Source of the DNA: Rhodospirillaceae bacterium UBA4479
GTDB taxonomy: Bacteria; Pseudomonadota; Alphaproteobacteria; Rhodospirillales; Casp-alpha2
DNA length: 11,326 nucleotides
Assembly (NCBI GenBank): GCA_002389175.1
Contig: DGNZ01000300.1
Location: forward strand, 1 to 11,326
Reading direction: 5' to 3'
In this document: piece after piece, positions 4,815-11,326 of the stretch
Position numbering within the stretch: position 1 is the stretch's first letter
Layout: the number at the start of each line of letters is the position of its first letter
The notes under the pieces: model-generated
The model's input: only the letters and a program-made list of their open reading frames with translations
Told to the model about the DNA's origin: nothing
Database searches by the model: none
Position numbers and translations under genes: made by a program

Positions 4815-6282
4815 TATTTGGGATGAAGAAAACTTGAACGCAATCGACGATGTATGGGGCCGACTAGAAATCACAGGGGTGACCTGTGACTCGCGTCGAG
4901 TTGAGCCTGGATTCGTTTTTGCTGCATTTCCTGGATCCCAAGTCGATGGTCGTCATTTCATTGCAGATGCGGTTGCGCGCGGGGCTGCTGCTGTGGTCAT
5001 CCCAGATGAAGATGATGTCGACTATGGCGTTGATGTGCCTATCATTCGTGATCATGACGCGCGCCGTAGGTACGCGATCCTTGCAGCAGGATTTGCAGGG
5101 CGCCAACCGAATCACATCGCTGCAGTCACTGGTACAAACGGAAAAACCTCTGTCGCCTGGTTTGCACGTCAGCTTTTGAACGCGGCAGGTATCGACGCTG
5201 GCAGTGCGGGCACGTTGGGTATGCTGGCGACCTCATCAGCAGGGGGCGTGTTGCACCAAGTTGATGGTTCTCTGACGACGCCAGATCCATCGGATCTACA
5301 TCGAGACTTAAAGGCTGTCGCTGAAAGTGGCGTTGAACATCTGATCTTGGAAGCATCCAGCCATGGTTTAGATCAACGTCGATTGGATGGCGTTCGGGTG
5401 CAGGCATGCGCTTTCACGAACCTAAGCAGGGATCATCTTGATTATCATGGCACAGAGGATGCTTATCTCGCAGCAAAGTTACGTCTGTTCGACACACTCG
5501 TGATGGATGGTGGGGTTGCTGTTGTGAATACGGATGCCCGTTATGCCGAAGCATTTACGAGCGCTGCTCAGCGACGTGGGCTCGGTGTGTTGAGTGTTGG
5601 ATCTGGCTGCCACGCTGATTATAAATTGATTAGCCAAAATGCTGTATCAACGGGTCTTGAAATTGTAGTCGAAATTGCTGGCGCGAAACGCTCAACCGTT
5701 GTTCCATTGATTGGCGGATTTCAGACAGAAAATGCGTTGGTCGCACTTGGTCTTGCTGTCGCCTTGGGGGCTGAATTGGATCAAGCCTTTGCGGGCTTGG
5801 CGACGTTAAAACCAGCGCCAGGGCGAATGGAGTACTGCGGGACCAGGGGTACTGCCAGTGTGTATGTCGACTATGCGCATACACCCGACGCCATTGCGAC
5901 CGCGTTACAAGCCATCGCCCCACATACCATAGGCAAAGTGCATGCGATTTTCGGATGCGGGGGTGATCGTGATCCCGGTAAGCGCCCCGAAATGGCGCGC
6001 GCTGCTGCGGATAACGCAGACGTTATTTATCTCACGGATGATAACCCACGTAGCGAAGACCCCGCCGCTATTCGCAAAGCGGCGTTAGCGGGTGCGCCTG
6101 ATGCTATCGAAATCAGTGATCGGTTGTCAGCGATCCGACAAGCGATCAGTGGGCTTAAAGATGGAGATGTTCTTGTTGTCACCGGAAAGGGGCATGAACA
6201 AGGACAGACGGTCGGTGACAAAGTATTGCCTTTCGATGATCGCGACGCTGTTCGCAAAGTGCTTGCGGAGTTGTCTTCATGA
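4801..6282 (+). CDS. murE: UDP-MurNAc-tripeptide synthetase (meso-DAP adding) MurE, TTG start
   Basis: MurE is a cytoplasmic ligase that adds meso-diaminopimelate to UDP-MurNAc-L-Ala-D-Glu with ATP. The 493 residues show the N-terminal substrate domain (TCDSRRVEPGFVFAAFPG), the P-loop GTNGKTS (111-117), the likely carbamoylated lysine in LAAKLRLFD (Lys226), and the motif DNPR (414-417) that marks meso-DAP rather than lysine specificity. The start is set at TTG 4801: GGAG (4790-4793) lies seven bases upstream, the protein then begins MRFADI like many MurE proteins, and the length fits. No ATG lies in frame between 4801 and the P-loop; the nearest upstream ATG (4642) would overlap ftsI by 173 bases. 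A second TTG at 4834 is the main alternative. The stop overlaps the murF start as ATGA. Confidence 0.94.
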   Translation: MRFADIWDEENLNAIDDVWGRLEITGVTCDSRRVEPGFVFAAFPGSQVDGRHFIADAVARGAAAVVIPDEDDVDYGVDVPIIRDHDARRRYAILAAGFAGRQPNHIAAVTGTNGKTSVAWFARQLLNAAGIDAGSAGTLGMLATSSAGGVLHQVDGSLTTPDPSDLHRDLKAVAESGVEHLILEASSHGLDQRRLDGVRVQACAFTNLSRDHLDYHGTEDAYLAAKLRLFDTLVMDGGVAVVNTDARYAEAFTSAAQRRGLGVLSVGSGCHADYKLISQNAVSTGLEIVVEIAGAKRSTVVPLIGGFQTENALVALGLAVALGAELDQAFAGLATLKPAPGRMEYCGTRGTASVYVDYAHTPDAIATALQAIAPHTIGKVHAIFGCGGDRDPGKRPEMARAAADNADVIYLTDDNPRSEDPAAIRKAALAGAPDAIEISDRLSAIRQAISGLKDGDVLVVTGKGHEQGQTVGDKVLPFDDRDAVRKVLAELSS

Positions 6283-7709
6283 ATACCCAAGCCACTGAAT
6301 TGTGGACAGCTCAAGAAGCGGCAAGTGCGACCCAAGGCGAAGCAGTGGGCGATTGGATCGCATCGGGTGTGTCCATTGATACGCGAACACTGAATCCTGG
6401 TGATCTCTTTACCGCACTTCGTGGGCCAAATCACGACGGCCATGACCATGTCAAAGACGCTCTGGAAAAAGGTGCTGCCGCTGCGGTCGTAGAACGCAAA
6501 TACGCTGATGCTCCTGCAGGGGCTGGGTTGTTGTGCGTTGATGATACGGAACAAGCTTTACGTGATCTTGCGGCGCAGGCACGAAAGCGAACGTCTGCAC
6601 AAATTTGTGGCGTCACAGGTAGTGTTGGAAAAACAGGCACCAAAGAATTGCTGGCTGCGGCCCTTGGAGCGCAAGGCAAAGTCTCGGCGACGGCGGGGAA
6701 CCTTAACAATCATTTTGGATTGCCGCTTAGCTTGGCGCGGATGCCAAGCGATTCGGATTACGGCGTGTTCGAAATGGGTATGAACCATGCCGGGGAAATT
6801 TCTCCCCTATCAAAATTGGCGCGCCCGCATGTCGCGATGATTATGAATGTCGAAGCCGTCCATATCGAATACTTCGATGGGATTGAAGGTATCGCCGACG
6901 CGAAGTCAGAAATCTTTGACGGCCTGGTCGAGGGCGGCACAGCGGTGATCAGCCGTGACACGCCTTTCTTTAATATGTTGGCGGACCGTGCCCGTGCATG
7001 TGGTGCTGCCAAAGTGTGGGGGTTTGGTGTGCACTCATTGTCGAATGCCAGGTTCTTGGCCGCCGATCCGACACCGACAGGACAACACGTTCAGGCATCT
7101 ATCGGATCGAAACATCTTAAATATCATTTGAACATGCGTGGACGTCACTGGGCTATTAACACCCTGGGAGTCCTGGCCGCTGTCGCATCTTTGGGGGCAG
7201 ACTTAGATGCGGCAGCCCAGGCATTCATAACTGTAAAGCCACCAAAAGGCAGGGGGCGGGCGCACACGATTAAGTCCGAGGATGGTCTCTTCACCATCAT
7301 TGACGAAACGTATAACGCGAGCCCTGTTGCAGTTCGTGCCGCAATGAACGTCTTAAAAAGCATAACACCGGGTCGCGGTGGACGTCGGGTTGTTGTTCTC
7401 GGTGACATGCTGGAACTCGGTGACGATGCTGAAAAAGAACACATGTCGCTGGTGAATGACATCACTGCGCACGATTTCGATTTGGTTTTTGCGTGCGGTC
7501 AGCACATGCCAGGTATTTTGGCGGGGCTCCCTGATGATATGCGGGGTGGGTCAGCGGACAATTCTGATGATCTTGCAGGTTTGGTCACTAAGCGCGTGCG
7601 ATCTGGTGACTTGGTACTGATCAAAGGCTCCTTTGGCAGTCAGATGGGTAAAGTTATTGATCGATTAAAGGCGATGGATATATCCGTCACCACGGATGGG
7701 GAGGCTTAA
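6279..7709 (+). CDS. murF: UDP-MurNAc-tripeptide:D-Ala-D-Ala ligase MurF
   Basis: MurF is the cytoplasmic ATP-dependent ligase that adds the D-Ala-D-Ala dipeptide and completes the UDP-MurNAc pentapeptide. The 476-residue product has an N-terminal substrate domain with SIDTRTLNPGDLFTALRG, the P-loop GSVGKTGTKE (114-123), GNLNNHFGLPLSL (140-152), EMGMNHAGEI with the conserved Glu and His for metal and substrate, and the C-terminal DETYNASPVAVRAAM and VLGDMLELG motifs. The ATG at 6279 overlaps the murE stop by four bases and has GGAG (6267-6270) eight bases upstream. The order murE-murF-mraY is standard. Length is slightly above the E. coli protein, with no sign of a frameshift or insertion. 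Confidence 0.96.
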   Translation: MNTQATELWTAQEAASATQGEAVGDWIASGVSIDTRTLNPGDLFTALRGPNHDGHDHVKDALEKGAAAAVVERKYADAPAGAGLLCVDDTEQALRDLAAQARKRTSAQICGVTGSVGKTGTKELLAAALGAQGKVSATAGNLNNHFGLPLSLARMPSDSDYGVFEMGMNHAGEISPLSKLARPHVAMIMNVEAVHIEYFDGIEGIADAKSEIFDGLVEGGTAVISRDTPFFNMLADRARACGAAKVWGFGVHSLSNARFLAADPTPTGQHVQASIGSKHLKYHLNMRGRHWAINTLGVLAAVASLGADLDAAAQAFITVKPPKGRGRAHTIKSEDGLFTIIDETYNASPVAVRAAMNVLKSITPGRGGRRVVVLGDMLELGDDAEKEHMSLVNDITAHDFDLVFACGQHMPGILAGLPDDMRGGSADNSDDLAGLVTKRVRSGDLVLIKGSFGSQMGKVIDRLKAMDISVTTDGEA

Positions 7710-7711
7710 GA

Positions 7712-8800
7712 ATGCTATTTCATATCCTACTCCCGCTTGCCGATGAATTTGGCATTTTGAATCTTTTCCGGTACCTCACCTTTAGGACCGGCGGCGCAAT
7801 GATGACTGCGTTGGCCGTAAGCTTCTTGTTTGGCCCTGTGTTGATTGAGCTTTTGCGATCAAAACAGGGGCAAGGTCAGCCGATCCGCGAAGATGGCCCT
7901 GAAAGCCATTTGCTGACAAAAAAAGGCACACCGACGATGGGCGGTGTCTTGATCTTGCTCGCGGTTTGCTCGGCCACACTGCTTTGGTCAGATCTCACCA
8001 ATGTCTATGTGTGGTCGGTTATTGGCGTTACCGTGGGCTTTGGTTTTATCGGATTCTTGGATGATTTTTTAAAAGTCTCCAAAAGGAATACCAAGGGCCT
8101 CTCTGGCAAGCTCAAGTTATTGATGCAGGTGGCCATAAGTGGTGTTGCCATGTTCGCTATTTTGAGCGGATTGCCTGACGGTCTCCAGTCGACGCTTGCC
8201 GTGCCGTTCTTAAAAGATCTCCTCTTGGATTTGGGCTGGGTATTTGTCGCGTTTGCGATCTTCGTGATGGTCGGGTCATCGAATGCGGTCAATCTGACGG
8301 ATGGTCTGGATGGTTTGGCCATTGTGCCGGTCATGATTGCCGCAGGTGTATTCGGTTTCATCGCTTACTTGGCGGGTAACACGATTTTCTCAAACTACCT
8401 GCAACTACATTACGTCCCCGGTGCCGGTGAATTGTCCGTATTCTGCGGTGCGTTGGTCGGTGGCGGTTTGGGTTTCCTCTGGTTCAATGCGCCCCCCGCC
8501 AAAGTATTCATGGGCGATACGGGATCGTTGGCATTGGGCGGCGCGTTAGGTGCCGTCAGTGTGGTTACGAAGCACGAGCTGGTTTTGGCAATTGTGGGCG
8601 GGCTATTCGTTCTCGAAACCGTGTCGGTGATCGTTCAGGTGGTCTCTTTCAAACTAACGGGTAAGCGCGTTTTCGCTATGGCGCCGCTGCACCATCACTT
8701 CGAAAAGAAGGGCTGGGCCGAATCAACCATTGTCATCCGATTTTGGATTATCGCGTCGATCCTGGCCATGGCCGGATTAGCAACATTGAAGTTGAGGTAA
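7712..8800 (+). CDS. mraY: Phospho-MurNAc-pentapeptide translocase MraY
   Basis: MraY is an inner-membrane enzyme that transfers phospho-MurNAc-pentapeptide from UDP to undecaprenyl phosphate and so makes lipid I. The 362-residue product is hydrophobic throughout, in keeping with the ten-helix family fold. Catalytic motifs are visible: the adjacent aspartates in LDDFLK (Asp117 and Asp118), NLTDGLDGLA (194-203), FMGDTGSLALGG, and the histidine triad in MAPLHHHFEKKGW (His327-329). PIREDGPESHLLTKKGTPTMGG near residues 56-77 is the conserved early cytoplasmic loop. The ATG at 7712 lies two bases after the murF stop and has GGGGAGG (7698-7704) seven bases upstream. Length is typical for the family. 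Confidence 0.97.
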   Translation: MLFHILLPLADEFGILNLFRYLTFRTGGAMMTALAVSFLFGPVLIELLRSKQGQGQPIREDGPESHLLTKKGTPTMGGVLILLAVCSATLLWSDLTNVYVWSVIGVTVGFGFIGFLDDFLKVSKRNTKGLSGKLKLLMQVAISGVAMFAILSGLPDGLQSTLAVPFLKDLLLDLGWVFVAFAIFVMVGSSNAVNLTDGLDGLAIVPVMIAAGVFGFIAYLAGNTIFSNYLQLHYVPGAGELSVFCGALVGGGLGFLWFNAPPAKVFMGDTGSLALGGALGAVSVVTKHELVLAIVGGLFVLETVSVIVQVVSFKLTGKRVFAMAPLHHHFEKKGWAESTIVIRFWIIASILAMAGLATLKLR

Positions 8801-8803
8801 CGA

Positions 8804-10255
8804 ATGATCGACGTGTTCCCATTTGAAGGTCTACCGACGCCCGTTCTTGGGTTGGGCCGCAGTGGTATTGCCGCTGCGCATGCGCTCAGCCGTGGCGGGG
8901 CCGAGGTATGGGCCTGGGATGACAACGAACAGTCGCGCAAAAATGCTGCTGATCAGGGGATCAATATTGTCGACTTGAACGGGATTGATTGGCGCGAAGC
9001 AACGTCGTTGATCCTTAGCCCAGGCATTCCCCACACACACCCTTCGCCACACCCCATCGTGACAATGGCACGCGAGGTAGGTTGCGAGATTATTGGTGAC
9101 GTTGAGTTGTTGGTGCGCACCCAGCGCGATGCGGCGTTCGTTGGGATTACGGGCACAAATGGTAAATCTACAACAACGGCACTGATTGGACATATTTTCC
9201 AGACTTCGGGCCGCGAAGCCGAAATCGGTGGCAACCTCGGTATGCCAGCATGCTCGTTAGAGCCATTGGGCACAGATGGCACATATATCCTTGAGATGTC
9301 GTCCTACCAATTAGAGCTAACATTCTCGATAACGTTCGATGTCGCAGTGCTCCTCAACATCAGCCCCGATCATCTGGAGCGTCACGGCGGCTTTGAAGGC
9401 TACATTGCCGCGAAACGTGAAATTTTCCGCCGACAAACCAAACCACGCACGGCGGTTATCGGCACAGACGATGATATCAGCCGCAAGATTTACGAAGAAT
9501 TATACGAAGCCGACGAGCAGTTGGTCGTCGGCATATCTGGAAAAGAACGCGTCCACGGCGGTGTCTATGTCAAAGACGGCATTCTGATCGACGATACTGA
9601 AGGCCAAGAAACACCCGTGATGGACCTTCGTACCGTGCCGTCGTTGCAGGGTGTGCATAATTGGCAAAATGCCGCTGCTGCCTATGCAGCTTGTAAGATG
9701 ACAGGTATTCAGCCCCATGCCGTTATGGCGTGTATCAATAGTTATCCAGGCCTTGTTCATCGCCAAGAACCTCTCGCCGTGATTGATGGTGTTGGCTTTG
9801 TGAATGATTCAAAAGCCACCAATGGAGAAGCTGCCGCGCGCGCCCTTGCATGTTTTGATGACGCGTATTGGATTATTGGCGGTCGGCCAAAGGATGGGGG
9901 GCTATCAGCGTGCGCTCCGTATTTTAATCGGGTGCGTCATGCCTATTTGATTGGCGAGGCTGCAATGCAGTTCGCACAAGAACTTGATGGCAAAGTCACA
10001 TGTTCAGTATCTGGTGATCTGAAAACGGCGACAGAAAAAGCCTTTGCGGATGCCAAACAACGCGGCATGCCGGGAAGTGTCGTTCTCCTCTCGCCCGCAT
10101 GTGCATCGTTTGACCAGTTCCCTGATTTCGAAGCGCGCGGCGATGCATTCCGTGACATTGTCGAGGATTTGCCGGGCGAATTTATTGATCCATTTGAAGA
10201 GCCCGGCGTTTTTCCCGGCAGTACAGACAAACCTGATTTTGGCGGTGCAGGATGA
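8804..10255 (+). CDS. murD: UDP-MurNAc-L-alanine:D-glutamate ligase MurD
   Basis: MurD is the cytoplasmic ATP-dependent ligase that adds D-glutamate to UDP-MurNAc-L-Ala, two steps before MurF. The 483 residues begin with a Rossmann-like UDP-binding domain (VLGLGRSGIAAA, about 14-25), followed by the P-loop GTNGKST (117-123), the likely carbamoylated lysine in YIAAKREIF (Lys204), HRQEPL, FVNDSKATN and, near the C-terminus, SPACASFDQFPDFEARGDAFRDIV. A tail of some 28 residues after that motif is rich in Pro, Gly, Asp and Glu and looks disordered. The ATG at 8804 lies three bases after the mraY stop, with GAGG (8794-8797) six bases before it. The stop overlaps the ftsW start as ATGA. Confidence 0.96.
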   Translation: MIDVFPFEGLPTPVLGLGRSGIAAAHALSRGGAEVWAWDDNEQSRKNAADQGINIVDLNGIDWREATSLILSPGIPHTHPSPHPIVTMAREVGCEIIGDVELLVRTQRDAAFVGITGTNGKSTTTALIGHIFQTSGREAEIGGNLGMPACSLEPLGTDGTYILEMSSYQLELTFSITFDVAVLLNISPDHLERHGGFEGYIAAKREIFRRQTKPRTAVIGTDDDISRKIYEELYEADEQLVVGISGKERVHGGVYVKDGILIDDTEGQETPVMDLRTVPSLQGVHNWQNAAAAYAACKMTGIQPHAVMACINSYPGLVHRQEPLAVIDGVGFVNDSKATNGEAAARALACFDDAYWIIGGRPKDGGLSACAPYFNRVRHAYLIGEAAMQFAQELDGKVTCSVSGDLKTATEKAFADAKQRGMPGSVVLLSPACASFDQFPDFEARGDAFRDIVEDLPGEFIDPFEEPGVFPGSTDKPDFGGAG

Positions 10256-11326
10256 GTGCCCTAAACCGGACAGATACCAGTCTTCTGGGTAAATGGTGGT
10301 GGACCGTTGACCGCTGGACGTTGGCGGCAGTTGCGCTGCTGTTGGCGTTTGGGGGAATGATGGCATTGGCGGCATCGCCAGCCGTAGCCGAACGTATTGG
10401 CGTGGACCCTTTTCATTTCGTAAAACGTCAGGCCGTTTTTTTATGCCTTGGTGCGTTAACCATCATTGGTGTGTCGCTGTTGTCCCCAAAAGGGGTCCGA
10501 CGATTGGGCATTTTGGTCACATTGGGCGCTATTTTACTGATGATCATGACCATCCTGGTTGGCGTGGAAATTAAGGGTGCAAGTCGGTGGTTAAATATGG
10601 CTGGATTTTCGCTGCAGCCATCTGAATTTGTGAAACCAGGTTTGGCTATTGTTGCTGCGTGGTTGTTTGCGAAGCGGCGAATGGAACCTGGATTCCCAGG
10701 GTTTCAGATGTCGATTGCTTTTTATCTGATTACCGTCGCGATCTTATTGATGCAGCCGGACGTCGGGATGGCGTTTGTCGTCTCCATCGTTTGGGGTACG
10801 CAGTTTTTCGTCGCGGGCTTGCCGCTGATTTTTGTGACGTTAATTGCAGCAGGATTCGTTGCTGCTGGTGTTGGCGCATATTTCACGTTCGATCATGTGC
10901 AATTTCGTGTGGATCGGTTCTTTGGTCCTGACGCGGATATTGGTTACCAAGCATCGCGTGCTATCGAAGCATTCCAAAAAGGCGGCATTATCGGTCGTGG
11001 CCCTGGCGAGGGGCGGGTAAAAGAAGTCCTGCCCGATGCCCATGCTGATTTTATCTTTGCTGTAACAGGCGAAGAATTTGGACTGCTCGCGTGTCTGTTC
11101 CTGGTTGCGCTTTACGCCTTTGTCGTGTTGCGCGGATTTGGTCGGATTATGAAGCGCGATGATCTGTTTGTGCTGTTGGCCGTGACGGGATTGCTTTCGC
11201 AATTCGCGGTGCAGGCATTGGTGAACATGGCATCGAGTGTCAGCTTGATCCCGCCCAAGGGAATGACACTTCCGTTTATCTCATATGGTGGGTCGTCGAC
11301 ACTCGCCCTGGCATTGACCATAGGTA
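10252..11326 (+). CDS. ftsW: Septal peptidoglycan glycosyltransferase FtsW (3' end outside the window)
   Basis: FtsW is a SEDS-family membrane glycosyltransferase that polymerises lipid II at the septum in a complex with FtsI. The frame opens at ATG 10252, overlapping the murD stop by four bases, and stays open for 358 codons to the window edge. Visible marks are a tryptophan-rich N-terminus before the first helix, VKRQAVFL, the phrase GASRWLNMAGFSLQPSEFVKP, LLMQPDVGMA, FRVDRFFGPDADIGYQ, GRGPGEG, LPDAHADFIFAVTGEEFG with the likely catalytic aspartate (Asp266), and PPKGMTLPFISYGGSS near the edge. Several membrane segments alternate with these loops, as in the ten-helix fold. Only about the last helix and the cytoplasmic C-terminus are missing. 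FtsW is preferred over RodA because of its dcw location. Confidence 0.95.
   Translation, partial: MSALNRTDTSLLGKWWWTVDRWTLAAVALLLAFGGMMALAASPAVAERIGVDPFHFVKRQAVFLCLGALTIIGVSLLSPKGVRRLGILVTLGAILLMIMTILVGVEIKGASRWLNMAGFSLQPSEFVKPGLAIVAAWLFAKRRMEPGFPGFQMSIAFYLITVAILLMQPDVGMAFVVSIVWGTQFFVAGLPLIFVTLIAAGFVAAGVGAYFTFDHVQFRVDRFFGPDADIGYQASRAIEAFQKGGIIGRGPGEGRVKEVLPDAHADFIFAVTGEEFGLLACLFLVALYAFVVLRGFGRIMKRDDLFVLLAVTGLLSQFAVQALVNMASSVSLIPPKGMTLPFISYGGSSTLALALTIG

Noticed and set aside
6027..6554. Minus-strand frame of 175 codons over the murE-murF junction
   Set aside because: Antisense to two conserved genes, with no family resemblance and no upstream signals.
1..11326. CRISPR array, tRNA gene, insertion sequence or prophage
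   Set aside because: Reading both strands I saw no regular spaced repeats other than the short TGGGN units, no tRNA-like cloverleaf, and no transposase or integrase coding sequence.
1..11326. A previously undescribed multi-gene system
   Set aside because: All plus-strand genes from 1132 onward are canonical dcw genes with intact catalytic motifs in the usual order; only one small gene (288-710) is unassigned.

Overview
This window is the front part of a division and cell wall (dcw) cluster from a Gram-negative bacterium, most likely an alphaproteobacterium of the Rhodospirillales type. Three things point there: an alphaproteobacterial-type RNase P RNA tail just upstream, an FtsL with the 'LRAEW..LN.P.RL..LA' signature usual in that class, and the unbroken order mraZ-rsmH-ftsL-ftsI-murE-murF-mraY-murD-ftsW. 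The lineage call is inference from family knowledge; no search was run.

Layout. Positions 1 to about 153 are the 3' end of the RNase P RNA gene (rnpB), closed by a T-rich terminator. Positions 160 to 287 hold a degenerate pair of inverted repeats and no gene. A small four-helix membrane protein, weakly like DUF805, lies on the minus strand at 288-710. The region 711-1131 has no gene but is rich in signals: a hairpin (943-962), a CtrA-type half-site (967-974), a possible -35 box (992-997), and four copies of NCCCA at exact 10-base steps (997-1031). Read on the other strand these are TGGGN-N5 direct repeats, the known form of the MraZ operator. A looser second group of the same motif sits at 880-903.

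From 1132 to the right edge, nine genes run on the plus strand with gaps of 2 to 8 bases or overlaps of 4 to 14 bases, so they are almost surely one operon with translational coupling. MraZ probably represses the operon through its operator. RsmH methylates 16S rRNA. FtsL, FtsI and FtsW are divisome membrane proteins: FtsW polymerises and FtsI cross-links septal peptidoglycan, and FtsL helps to assemble and activate them. MurD and MurE extend the UDP-MurNAc peptide with D-Glu and meso-diaminopimelate, MurF adds D-Ala-D-Ala, and MraY moves the finished product onto undecaprenyl phosphate to make lipid I. The window ends inside ftsW; murG, murC, murB, ddl and ftsQAZ would be expected beyond it.

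I do not see an undescribed biological system here. The coding part is conserved core biology. The points worth a second look are the MraZ operator arrays, the unrecognised membrane gene between rnpB and mraZ, the palindromic repeat after rnpB, and the long charged C-terminal tails of FtsL and FtsI.
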